Part shown: positions 8,901 through 16,293 of the stretch, piece by piece
Numbering within the stretch: position 1 is the stretch's first letter
Layout: each line of letters opens with the position of its first letter
Source: an uncultured Bacteroidales bacterium
GTDB taxonomy: Bacteria > Bacteroidota > Bacteroidia > Bacteroidales > Paludibacteraceae
DNA length: 41,148 nucleotides
NCBI GenBank assembly: GCA_903911085.1
Contig: CAIWCC010000269.1
Location: 1-41,148, forward strand
Reading direction: 5' to 3'
Notes under the pieces: model-generated
What the model saw: the letters and a program-made list of their open reading frames with translations, nothing else
Databases searched by the model: none
Told to the model about the DNA's origin: nothing
Program-made: the position numbers and the translations under genes

Positions 8901-9981
8901 TAATGGAATTGAACTTCACGAGATTGAAAAAATATTCGAACCTTTTTATCAAGCTCACAATCACGAAGGAGCTAATATATATGGAACAGGTATCGGTTTA
9001 AATCTTTGTAAAGGTATTGTAGAGATTCATTCAGGTAAAATATGGGCTGAAAGTGAATTGGGTAAAGGTTCTACATTTAAAATTTTATTGCCACTTGGTA
9101 ATGCACATTTCTCTGCTTCGGAGCTTTCTAGTTTAAAAACTGTAGAGCACGATAGGTCGGTAATAATCGATTTGCCGGATAATATTCAGCCAGTAGTTTT
9201 AGGTTCAACACAACAAGAATTAAAGAAAAAAGATAATTTCACTGTGTTGGTTGTAGAGGATAACGAGGACGTCCGTCATTACGTAAGATCTTTGTTAATA
9301 GATAATTATCGTATTTTGGAGGCAGAAGATTGCGCTATTGGTTGTAAAATGGCAATTGAATTTGTACCAGACTTAATAATAAGTGATATTATGACTCCCA
9401 ATAAAAGTGGAATTGAACTGTGTAATGAGCTGAAAAATAATGAAGTAACGAATCATATCCCAATTATTCTTTTAACGGCTTTGTCAGGATTGGAGCAGGT
9501 AAAAGAAGGATTAAATTCATTGGCGGATGATTATATTGTAAAGCCATTTAATCCTGAATTATTGCAATTGCGTGTAAATAACCTTATTAGCATTCGACGA
9601 AGAATTAGAGATTCATTTAACAAACATACAGTTTATGGGAATATCAACACCGATTTACCGTCAGCTGAAGATAAATTTATAAATAAGGTTTTTGATTATA
9701 TCAAAAAGAATATTGATAATCCCGATTTGAGAATTGATTCGTTTAGTAAAGATGTGGGAATGAGCCGTGTTCAGTTTTACCGAAAAATAAAATCCATTAC
9801 TGGCAAAACTCCAAGTTCGCTTATTCTTGAAATTAGAATGATAGCTGCAGCCGAACTTATAAAAAAGACTGATAACAATATCAATGAGATTGCGTATCAG
9901 GTTGGGTTTAACGATTCATCTTATTTTGGAAAATGCTTTAAAATCTACTTTGGAGTTACACCTAGCGATTATAAAGTTTGA
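5935..9981 (+). CDS. Hybrid two-component system (HTCS) sensor/regulator
   Basis: 1348 residues: signal peptide (MRLKILILWVLITPFCLFAQ); about 650 residues of periplasmic two-bladed propeller repeats (recurrent 'DGTFWIGTHNGLNHFD'-type Reg_prop units); a Y_Y_Y domain (~685-765); one transmembrane helix (~768-792); histidine kinase with phospho-acceptor His827 in FSHELRTP, N-box near Asn944, G1 Asp987 (DNGNGIE) and G2 YGTGIGL (~1016-1022); receiver domain with Asp1109, phospho-acceptor Asp1151, Thr1181 and Lys1203; AraC-type HTH (~1245-1348). All key residues are present, so it should be functional. HTCS proteins sense an oligosaccharide in the periplasm and activate degradation genes. It is divergent from the heparinase-like operon, and operator-like repeats occur upstream of that operon and of 22027. 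Confidence 0.97.
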   Translation: MRLKILILWVLITPFCLFAQVESFQFSNLSVRDGLSQNTVIRILQDSKNYMWFCTRDGLNRYDGTSFKVYRFSLSNENSISSSDVTSISENKDGTFWIGTHNGLNHFDPQKDKFIRYFHSETDKNSPSSSTIKLLLTDKSGNTWISTTKGLDLYDKKTNTFKHIYTNDAVIWVTQRANGDICFASVRDGLYVYNTSNCQLINYPLPANDYIYSLFEDSNHDLWAGMWSNSLKKWNPVTKKFEQVPLNMAKGKSFDHEQIGYMVEYKPGFLMLATRKGLLIYNTKSKTVIQRLSSKNNQLKDEKVITLYKDKSKNIWIGSWNGGIDFYSPFSNYFKQVTPILPDKELVGCINSITEINGLLWMATDNGLIAFNRQTNNYQVIPLKSESAFNEVKSIFRDNDKLWVSIYAGGLHVLNLNSKKIERTIANFNFGYVKSMTKDGVGNYWIATGTNDPFLMYDNKNNLLIKRFEIKGSKQLFAPVNVQDVILEKDQTIWVGTRADGLYRYNFKTKELSHFVAIADSTSISNNHVSVLFKDSKNNLWVGTYGGGICLYNSINNTFRTFDNKNGLLNNAICGIVEDKDQSLWISTLEGISHFYPRTKNFDNYNNSNGYPIQETVPHGSIKLADNTIIVGGVNSFVSFNPSDIVKNPIVPNIVISKFKVWADNVSEIASTSESIYPNKEVQLKYYQAAFTIYFAALNYVFPNKNQYSYMLEGFDKNWNSVINERSATYTNIPPGHYTFHVKACNNDGIWNNVGTSFDINILPPPWKTWWAYFIYFILIVAILSGFIYYILNKQKLETDITIKQIEQRNLEDNHQLRVRLFTNFSHELRTPLTLIIGPLNEILSKNELPQWLRPKLELIFKNAQRLLWLVNQLMDFRKLESGFMKPNVSQVDFNLFVEDILLSFKELATTKEISIELENKNKNIDTWFDPILLEKVFFNLLSNAFKHTNVNGEVKILVDEIDSVEIKKITNAIFPLQGALFIQISDNGNGIELHEIEKIFEPFYQAHNHEGANIYGTGIGLNLCKGIVEIHSGKIWAESELGKGSTFKILLPLGNAHFSASELSSLKTVEHDRSVIIDLPDNIQPVVLGSTQQELKKKDNFTVLVVEDNEDVRHYVRSLLIDNYRILEAEDCAIGCKMAIEFVPDLIISDIMTPNKSGIELCNELKNNEVTNHIPIILLTALSGLEQVKEGLNSLADDYIVKPFNPELLQLRVNNLISIRRRIRDSFNKHTVYGNINTDLPSAEDKFINKVFDYIKKNIDNPDLRIDSFSKDVGMSRVQFYRKIKSITGKTPSSLILEIRMIAAAELIKKTDNNINEIAYQVGFNDSSYFGKCFKIYFGVTPSDYKV

Positions 9982-10028
9982 TTAGAGCAATTAAAATCTA
10001 CTTTAAGAAGTCAATACAAAGTGAAATG

Positions 10029-10062
10029 GCCAAACTAAATAATGTTAATTGTTTAGTTTGGC
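10029..10062. terminator. Bidirectional terminator hairpin between convergent genes
   Basis: A perfect 11-bp stem (GCCAAACTAAA and TTTAGTTTGGC) with a 12-nt loop follows the HTCS stop codon by about 47 nt. On the plus strand it is followed by a T-rich tail (GTTTGTTTTTATTT). Its right arm lies inside the last codons of the convergent gene that ends at 10045. Confidence 0.6.
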
Positions 10063-11067
10063 AGTGTTTGTTTTTATTTGAAAATGCTTAATGAATAAAT
10101 CGGATGGTTCATTTCTTTCTTTAAAAATTGGTTCATTTTCGGGCACATGAATGTTTCTACAATCAATCCAAAGACCTGGTGCGCCATATTTTTCAATAGG
10201 TTTCATATCTGAATTCCCCTGTTCTCTTTTCTTCAAAATCCAATCAAAAATTACACTTGGCTCGTAAACGCGATTGATTACATAATCGATATTTTCGACT
10301 CCTTCACCCGTATACCATTCTTTTGTTTTGTTTATCTCACTGTATTTTATTTTTTTATTTTGATTATACTCACCACCAATAATTTTCATTGGAATTTTCA
10401 CACTTATGCGCCATTCTTCAGTTTCGGAATTAAGTAAATTAGCAGTGCTTAACAAAGCCATGCCAAAAGCAGAACAACCTGCACCTTCATTTCGGTAACG
10501 TGGCCAAAAAGCACCACCATAAAAATCACAAGGCGCTGTACCATTATTCGTTTTTTTTGAATAAGTTTCAATAAAGGAAATGATACGTTGAGCTGCCTTT
10601 TCGTTGATTCGATATGTAATAAATGCCATTTTTTTTCGCTTGGCATAAACATTAAATTTATGAATCAACTCAGTTTCGGTTTCGAGTCTACCTTTTAAAG
10701 TTGCACCCATTATGGCAAATCCAATTTTCTGCTTTAGAACTAAATCAATTCTTTCTTGAGCATCAGCAGCTCTCATTGCTATCAAAAGTGGTTTTGTGAG
10801 TAATGGTGAGTTTATCTCAACTGCCACATGACCAAGCAGATAGTTATCAGATTCAAAAATTGTTTTAATATAACAATCCTTCATACTACTGTATAATGAG
10901 GCAGGACTTTCCCAATTTAGAGGATGAAGTGTAGGTATAGCAAAAATTGTAATTTCGTGTATTGTATCTGAACTATTTCCAGTTTGTGAAGATAATGAGT
11001 TAGATACAAATATAAGTAATATTAATTGAATTAGTAAATTACGGGTAAATGTGGATTTTGTAATCAT
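10045..11067 (-). CDS. Secreted protein of unknown function, possible permuted papain-like fold
   Basis: The ATG at 11067 is preferred; the frame extends only to a TTG six nt upstream. 340 residues with an N-terminal hydrophobic segment (LLIQLILLIFVSNSLSSQ) read as a signal peptide. I do not recognise the family with confidence. Two features stand out: a 'LLGHVAVEI' segment (His80) in the first third and 'EGAGCSAFGMALL' (Cys198) later. His-before-Cys with a helix starting at the Cys is the order in circularly permuted NlpC/P60 (YiiX/LRAT-like) amidases, so a cysteine hydrolase is possible; this is inference only. It is a single gene, convergent with the HTCS gene, with its own -7 box and its end overlapping a shared terminator. 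A link to polysaccharide use is not shown. Confidence 0.7.
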   Translation of the reverse strand: MITKSTFTRNLLIQLILLIFVSNSLSSQTGNSSDTIHEITIFAIPTLHPLNWESPASLYSSMKDCYIKTIFESDNYLLGHVAVEINSPLLTKPLLIAMRAADAQERIDLVLKQKIGFAIMGATLKGRLETETELIHKFNVYAKRKKMAFITYRINEKAAQRIISFIETYSKKTNNGTAPCDFYGGAFWPRYRNEGAGCSAFGMALLSTANLLNSETEEWRISVKIPMKIIGGEYNQNKKIKYSEINKTKEWYTGEGVENIDYVINRVYEPSVIFDWILKKREQGNSDMKPIEKYGAPGLWIDCRNIHVPENEPIFKERNEPSDLFIKHFQIKTNTAKLNN

Positions 11068-11093
11068 GGTCAAAATTTTTATTCATAGATTTA

Positions 11094-11101
11094 CAAAAGT
11101 A
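11094..11101 (-). promoter_or_regulatory. -7 box TACTTTTG for the gene ending at 10045
   Basis: On the minus strand TACTTTTG (TAnnTTTG) lies 26 nt upstream of the ATG at 11067. A TTG lies 17 nt upstream of it, slightly closer than the usual 19-21 nt. Confidence 0.45.
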
Positions 11102-11160
11102 ATAAAAAATCTTGAAAACAAGTATTTATGTAATTGAAGTTAGTTTATGATGAATTTATC

Positions 11161-11194
11161 AAAAAAAAGCCCGAATAAATTATATTCAGGCTTT
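11161..11194 (-). terminator. Terminator of the hydrogenase operon
   Basis: A 12-bp stem with one mismatch (AAAGCCCGAATA and TATTCAGGCTTT, loop AATTA). Read on the minus strand it is followed by eight T, about 30 nt past the stop codon of hydC. Confidence 0.8.
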
Positions 11195-11224
11195 TATCTT
11201 TAATCACTAATAGTTAGTTATTAA

Positions 11225-11854
11225 TTACTTATCTTTATATGCTTCAATAATTGCTTTAACGCCATCTGGTGAAACTCGTCCGTAAACTTTTTCACCAACA
11301 AGTACTACTGGTGCCAATCCACATGCACCTACGCATCGTAAGCAGCTTAAAGAGAATTTGCCATCGGCGGAAGTTTCGCCTACAACTATGCCCAATTGAC
11401 GTTTGAATTCTTCCAATACTTTCTCAGCACCACGTACATAACAAGCTGTACCAGTACATATTGATATTGGAAAACGTCCTTTTGGAATCATTGTGAAATA
11501 CGAATAAAAAGTTACAACACCATAAACATGTGCCGTGGATACATTTAAAGAATGTGCTATAACTTCTTGTACTTCAGCAGGCAAATAACCTAAAGCGTGT
11601 TGAGTTTGGTGTAAAACGTTGATAAGTTCACCAGCTTCATTATTGAATAACTGACAGATTTCTTGAATCTTTTTGATTTTTTCATCCGACAATTTGAGCT
11701 TTACTTTTACGTTTCCTTTTTCGGTTGAAGCATAAGTGTACATTGTGGCAGTTTTATCTAGCTTTTGAATAGTGTCTCCAGCTTCCTTCTTCGATGCTAA
11801 ATTTACTTCCTCTATTATATTTGTTTTTTCCTCAGATATTATTTTACTAATCAT
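11225..11854 (-). CDS. hydC: NuoE-like [2Fe-2S] subunit of trimeric [FeFe]-hydrogenase (HydC)
   Basis: 209 residues. The C-terminal two thirds are a thioredoxin-like [2Fe-2S] domain of the NuoE/24-kDa family with cysteines in 'CTGTACYVRG' and 'CLRCVGACGLAPV', and the helical 'LPAEVQEVIA...VYGVVTFYSYF' region that precedes it. In trimeric bifurcating hydrogenases this subunit is the gamma chain that passes electrons with HydB. About 45 extra residues precede the usual start of the domain (DEKIKKIQEIC); a later ATG at 11743 would remove most of them, so the start is less sure than the rest. It is the last gene of the operon, 56 nt after hydA, and is followed by a strong terminator. The product is cytoplasmic. 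Confidence 0.92.
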   Translation of the reverse strand: MISKIISEEKTNIIEEVNLASKKEAGDTIQKLDKTATMYTYASTEKGNVKVKLKLSDEKIKKIQEICQLFNNEAGELINVLHQTQHALGYLPAEVQEVIAHSLNVSTAHVYGVVTFYSYFTMIPKGRFPISICTGTACYVRGAEKVLEEFKRQLGIVVGETSADGKFSLSCLRCVGACGLAPVVLVGEKVYGRVSPDGVKAIIEAYKDK

Positions 11855-11910
11855 ACGATTGAATTTTATTAATTATTTATTTAAACTTGAAGGTGTTATC
11901 TATCAGAAAA

Positions 11911-13683
11911 TTATTCTATTATAGATACTTCGTCGCTTTTATCAAAATACTTAGTGTGCAATAATTTATGTGATTTATGTCCACATGGCTCGCCTAAGAA
12001 TTCTTCGTATAATTTAATTATTTGAGTGTTTTTGTGTGATTTACGAATGGTTTTTCCAGCATCTTCGGCATAAATTGAAGTGGCTCGTTTCTTTAAAATC
12101 TCACTATCACCATGATGAAATGGCTGACCACCTCCACCAATGCAACCACCTGGACAAGCCATAATTTCGATTGCATGATATTTTGATTTTCCAGCTCTAA
12201 CATCATCCAACAATTTGCGTGCATTGGCCAAACCATGCGCTATACCAATGTTAATTGGCAAACCATCGAAATCAATTGTAGCTGAACGAATTCCATCCAT
12301 TCCGCGTAAAGCTTCAAACTCTACTTTTTTAAGGTCTTTGCCAGTATGTAACTCATAAGCAGTACGACATGCGGCTTCGATAACACCACCAGTATTTGCA
12401 AATATAACACCAGCACCAGTTGATTCACCAAGCGGATTATCAAAATTTTCATCTGGCAAATCCATGAAGTCAATATTTGCTTGTTTAATAAATTGAGCTA
12501 ATTCACGTGTTGAAAGTGAAAAATCAACATCTGGATTTCCATCAACTTTAAATTCGTCGCGTTGACATTCATACTTTTTTGCCAAACATGGCATAATTGA
12601 TACAACGACTAAATCTTTGCGATTTACACCAATTTTGTCTGCAAAATATGATTTAGCAATGGCACCAAACATTTGTTGTGGCGATTTGGCTGTAGATGGA
12701 ATGTCGAGCATATCCGAGAAATTGTGCTCAAAGAAATTTACCCATCCCGGACAACATGAAGTCAACATAGGTAATTTAACGGTTGTATCGCCACTCAAAT
12801 GACGATTCAAGCGTCCAAGCAATTCTGTGCCTTCTTCCATAATTGTCAGGTCGGCAGCAAAATCAGTATCGAATACATATTTAAAACCTAAACGACGCAA
12901 TGCAGCTGCCATTTTTCCAGTAACTGAAGTGCCAGGTTCAAGACCAAATTCTTCGCCTAATGCTGCACGTACTGCTGGAGCTGTTTGTACAATAACTGTT
13001 TTGCTTCTATCAGATAATGCACGAAGTACATCGTTTGAATGATCGACTTCAGTTAATGCACCTGTTGGACAAACCGAAACGCATTGACCACAATAAGTAC
13101 AAGGTGATTTCTCTAAATCCATTTCAAATGCAGGTGCTACTACCGATTTGAAACCACGGTTAATGGCAGATAATGCGCCAACAGTTTGAACTTCGTTACA
13201 CATCATTTCGCAACGACGACACATGATACATTTATCTACATCGCGAATAATTGAGGGAGAAGTGTCTTTGCGATACGTTGATTTTTCGCCTTGATAAGGA
13301 ATATCACGAATACCAAATTTGGTAGCAATGTTTTGCAATTCGCAATTACCAGATTTTGCACATACTAAACAATCGAATGGGTGATCGGAAATCATCAATT
13401 TCACAACCGTGCGTCTTGCGTTTAATACTCTGATATTGTGAGTATTCACTACCATTCCTTCAGTGGCTTCGGTAGCGCAAGATGGAGCCAGATTTTTGCG
13501 ACCATCAATTTCGACAACGCAAACTCGGCAACCACCTGGTTTGTTTTCAATTTTCATATCGCAAAGTTCAAAATAGCAAAGCGAAGGAATGTCAATTCCT
13601 ACTTTACGTGCTGCTTTTAAAACAGTTGTACCTTTTTCTACTTCTACGATTTTATTATCTATTGTCAATTTAATCATTTCCAT
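11911..13683 (-). CDS. hydA: [FeFe]-hydrogenase catalytic subunit (HydA, group A3 type)
   Basis: 590 residues. N-terminal plant-type [2Fe-2S] domain (Cys36, Cys52, Cys55, Cys69, with a slightly long first spacing), a His-Cys [4Fe-4S] site (HPFDCLVCAKSGNCELQ), two ferredoxin clusters (CIMCRRCEMMC and CTYCGQCVSVC), then the H-cluster domain with all three signatures: TSCCPGW (Cys310, Cys311), MPCLAKKYE (Cys366) and MACPGGCIGGGGQP (Cys510, Cys514). It forms or oxidises H2 with ferredoxin and NADH together with HydB and HydC; this lets a fermenting cell dispose of reductant as H2. The start at 13683 overlaps hydB by 14 nt; an ATG two codons later would reduce this to 8 nt. The maturases HydE, HydF and HydG are not in the window. 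Confidence 0.97.
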   Translation of the reverse strand: MEMIKLTIDNKIVEVEKGTTVLKAARKVGIDIPSLCYFELCDMKIENKPGGCRVCVVEIDGRKNLAPSCATEATEGMVVNTHNIRVLNARRTVVKLMISDHPFDCLVCAKSGNCELQNIATKFGIRDIPYQGEKSTYRKDTSPSIIRDVDKCIMCRRCEMMCNEVQTVGALSAINRGFKSVVAPAFEMDLEKSPCTYCGQCVSVCPTGALTEVDHSNDVLRALSDRSKTVIVQTAPAVRAALGEEFGLEPGTSVTGKMAAALRRLGFKYVFDTDFAADLTIMEEGTELLGRLNRHLSGDTTVKLPMLTSCCPGWVNFFEHNFSDMLDIPSTAKSPQQMFGAIAKSYFADKIGVNRKDLVVVSIMPCLAKKYECQRDEFKVDGNPDVDFSLSTRELAQFIKQANIDFMDLPDENFDNPLGESTGAGVIFANTGGVIEAACRTAYELHTGKDLKKVEFEALRGMDGIRSATIDFDGLPINIGIAHGLANARKLLDDVRAGKSKYHAIEIMACPGGCIGGGGQPFHHGDSEILKKRATSIYAEDAGKTIRKSHKNTQIIKLYEEFLGEPCGHKSHKLLHTKYFDKSDEVSIIE

Positions 13684-15559
13684 GTTCTGTATGTATTTTT
13701 TTTTCTAATTTAATACTGATGGCATCGAATGCACATTTTTCTTCACAAGCACCACATTTAATACAAATATCTTGATTAATTACATGTGGTTGTTTTTTGT
13801 CACCGGTTATTGCATTTACAGGGCAGCAACGTTTACATGCAGTACAACCCACACAAAGTTCAGCTTCTATGTCGTAGTGCAACAGTGCTTTACATTGACC
13901 AGAACGGCATTTCTTGTCAATTATATGCTCCAAATATTCTTCTTTGAAGTTTTGAATAGTTGAAAGAACCGGATTGGGTGAAGTTTGACCTAAACCGCAC
14001 AATGAAGTATCTTTAATTACAGAACTTAAGTTTTTCAATCGTTCCATGTCTTCCATAGTGCCTTTACCTTGAGTAATTTTTTCAAGTATTTCATAAAGGC
14101 GTTTATTACCGATGCGACAAGGAGTACATTTTCCACAAGACTCTTCAACAATAAAATCTAAATAAAATTTTGCAACCGAAACCATACAATCATCTTCGTC
14201 CAAAACAATCATACCGCCCGAACCCATCATGGAACCTACTTCTACCAAATTGTCGTAATCAATAGGCGTATCCAAATGTTTTTCAGTTAAGCAACCGCCC
14301 GAAGGACCACCTGTTTGTACAGCTTTGAATTTTTTTCCATCTTTGATTCCACCGCCAATTTCAAAAATAATTTCGCGCAAAGTAATACCCATTGGCACTT
14401 CAATTAAACCAACATTATTGATTTTTCCTGCCAATGCAAAAACTTTTGTTCCTTTCGACTTTTCAGTTCCGATACTTGCAAACCATTCAGCACCATTATT
14501 GATAATTACAGGAATATTGGCAAATGTTTCAACATTATTTACGTTAGTTGGTTTGCCCAAATATCCTGATACGGAAGGAAATGGTGGTTTAAATGTTGGT
14601 TCACCACGCAAACCTTCCATTGAATGTATGAGTGCTGTTTCTTCACCACAAACAAATGCACCGGCGCCATAACGCAATTCTATGTCGAAGTCAAAACCTT
14701 TTCCAAGTATATTTTTTCCTAATAAACCAAGTTCGCGAGCTTGATTTATAGCCATTTTCAAACGAGTAATTGCCAATGGATATTCAGCTCTAATATACAC
14801 CAAGCCAATAGATGCACCAATTGAATATCCACAAATTGCCATTGCTTCAATAACTGAATGTGGGTCACCTTCTAAAATAGCACGATCCATAAATGCCCCT
14901 GGGTCGCCCTCGTCGGCATTACAAACCACATATTTTTGGTCTGCCGTTACTTTGCTAGTTATGTCCCATTTCAGTCCGGTTGGGAAACCGCCACCACCAC
15001 GACCTCTCAAACCTGATTTCTTAATAATATCGATAGTTTGCTGAGCATCCAATTGTGTAAGTACTTTACCAAGTGCTAAATAGCCATCATTGATAATAGA
15101 ATCTTCAATATTTTCGGGATTTATAGCACCGCAGTTACGCAATGCAATACGATGTTGTTTTTTGTAAAATCCCATTTGTTGCGAATCGCTAACTTGCTCA
15201 TTAGTAACAGGGTCTGTATACAATAAACGGTTGATTTTGCTGCCTTTAACAATGTGTTCATCAACAATATCTCTTGCGTCTTTTGGAGTTACTTCTGTGT
15301 AAAAAGTATTGTCGTGCACCACTTTTACAATAGGTCCTTTTTCGCAAAAACCGAAACAACCGGTCATAGTTACTTGTACTTCTTGGTTCAACCCTTTATC
15401 TGCAAGTATTTCTTTTAGATTGGCATCTAAACCAATACTTTGAGCAGCATGGCAACCTGTACCTCCGCAGACATGAAGATGTTTAGTGTATTTTGCCCTT
15501 TCAGCATCAAGCACTTCCTTCATTTTTTTGAGATCTGCCAAAGATGTTACTTTTGTCAT
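13670..15559 (-). CDS. hydB: NuoF-like flavin/NAD subunit of trimeric [FeFe]-hydrogenase (HydB)
   Basis: 629 residues with three parts: an N-terminal thioredoxin-like [2Fe-2S] domain (Cys31, Cys36, Cys68, Cys72); a NuoF core with the FMN/NAD signatures GLRGRGGGGFPTGLKW and AGAFVCGEETALIHSMEG and the [4Fe-4S] motif ESCGKCTPCRIG; and a C-terminal 2x[4Fe-4S] ferredoxin (CVGCTACKRCC and CIKCGACEEKC). This arrangement is that of HydB in electron-bifurcating hydrogenases, where the subunit binds NAD(H) through FMN, rather than complex I NuoF, which lacks the extra end domains. It is the first gene of hydB-hydA-hydC, with a promoter candidate about 300 nt upstream and thus a long leader. Confidence 0.96.
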   Translation of the reverse strand: MTKVTSLADLKKMKEVLDAERAKYTKHLHVCGGTGCHAAQSIGLDANLKEILADKGLNQEVQVTMTGCFGFCEKGPIVKVVHDNTFYTEVTPKDARDIVDEHIVKGSKINRLLYTDPVTNEQVSDSQQMGFYKKQHRIALRNCGAINPENIEDSIINDGYLALGKVLTQLDAQQTIDIIKKSGLRGRGGGGFPTGLKWDITSKVTADQKYVVCNADEGDPGAFMDRAILEGDPHSVIEAMAICGYSIGASIGLVYIRAEYPLAITRLKMAINQARELGLLGKNILGKGFDFDIELRYGAGAFVCGEETALIHSMEGLRGEPTFKPPFPSVSGYLGKPTNVNNVETFANIPVIINNGAEWFASIGTEKSKGTKVFALAGKINNVGLIEVPMGITLREIIFEIGGGIKDGKKFKAVQTGGPSGGCLTEKHLDTPIDYDNLVEVGSMMGSGGMIVLDEDDCMVSVAKFYLDFIVEESCGKCTPCRIGNKRLYEILEKITQGKGTMEDMERLKNLSSVIKDTSLCGLGQTSPNPVLSTIQNFKEEYLEHIIDKKCRSGQCKALLHYDIEAELCVGCTACKRCCPVNAITGDKKQPHVINQDICIKCGACEEKCAFDAISIKLEKKIHTEHGND

Positions 15560-15863
15560 AATTTAGTTTTTTCTCGTGTATATATATTATTTACTTTTAT
15601 TGTTCAATGCATTGAAAATGCAATTTTTTACGATTTATATAAGCTGAAAATTGTTCTGAACTTAAGACTTTTTTTAGACGATAATGTCAATAAGAATTGA
15701 TTTTATTGAATAATTTATTCTAAAATCGAATTTTCTTATTCATATTTACAAATCTAAAATGTCTTTCAGTAAATTTTTATCGCAATTTTGATAAATAATT
15801 GGCTTACCAATTCGCTCTATTTCAATAAAATCGGAAAAAATATTGTCTTTTTGAAATTTTCCA

Positions 15864-15894
15864 CAAAAGTACTACTTTGATTTCAACTAAACAA
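15864..15894 (-). promoter_or_regulatory. Promoter candidate for the hydrogenase operon (TTG-N20-TACTTTTG)
   Basis: On the minus strand TTG (15894-15892) is followed after exactly 20 nt by TACTTTTG (15871-15864), which fits both parts of the Bacteroidota consensus. It would start transcription near 15857, leaving a leader of about 300 nt before hydB. A nearer -7-like TAGATTTG (15756-15749) has no matching -33 box. Confidence 0.5.
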
Positions 15895-16134
15895 GACATT
15901 ACGGAAAAATTTCTTTAATCAATTTCAAAATTAACTTGAAAGCAAATATTAACTAAAAGTCAAAGAGCAAATGAATACGATTTTGTTAAATTGCGAATTG
16001 GTTGAAGAAATGAACAATTGAATAAATTTATCAATTCAATAGGAGTGAAGGAAACTGAGATTTAAGGATTCAAGAAGAAAATAAAAAAAACGCATCGAGC
16101 TTTTGTTTCAAATAAATTACTAAGATTAAAATAA

Positions 16135-16182
16135 TGAGAGTAAGTTATTTACAAAAAAAGGATTGTAAAAAACTTACTCTCA
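16135..16182. repeat. Long near-perfect hairpin, related to the one at 19476-19516
   Basis: Outer arms TGAGAGTAAGTT and AACTTACTCTCA (12 bp, perfect), one mismatch, inner arms TTTACAA and TTGTAAA (7 bp), loop of 8 nt. No T-run follows on either strand, so it is not a classical terminator. The segment 16139-16154 matches 19485-19500 at 14 of 16 positions. Confidence 0.6.
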
Positions 16183-16209
16183 ATAAATATGAAAAATCTA
16201 GCTCTATAG

Positions 16210-16236
16210 AATTATCACTTTCTGAAAGTGATAATT
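16210..16236. terminator. Hairpin past the end of the FISUMP gene, likely terminator
   Basis: Perfect arms ATTATCACTTTC and GAAAGTGATAAT around a single T, extended by one A-T pair. It lies about 58 nt beyond the minus-strand stop at 16294. The T-run is on the plus-strand side only (TTTTGATTATT), so termination of the minus-strand operon is plausible but not certain. Confidence 0.5.
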
Positions 16237-16293
16237 TTGATTATTGGATTTCATACTAATCGCCCAATCTCAATTTCGATGGATAGATATTAA

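Larger units (their letters stand above)
15560..16293. other. Gene-free stretch between hydB and the FISUMP gene
   Basis: 734 nt, AT-rich, between divergently placed 5' and 3' ends of two minus-strand operons. It holds the hydB promoter candidate and leader (15560-15894), a 20-bp hairpin (16135-16182) and a second hairpin (16210-16236). Two short open stretches were seen and not accepted as genes (see rejected list). From about 15900 to 16130 nothing was recognised. Confidence 0.6.

Noticed and set aside
15746-15871. A 41-codon minus-strand open stretch ending TAA, protein-like in appearance
   Set aside because: It has no start codon after the in-frame stop at its left end in reading direction and lies over the hydB promoter candidate. 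It could be a gene remnant, but chance is a sufficient explanation in AT-rich DNA.
16134-16259. A 41-codon plus-strand frame starting ATG at 16134
   Set aside because: It runs exactly through the two hairpins, which explains its composition; no promoter-like box precedes it and nothing in the peptide is recognisable.
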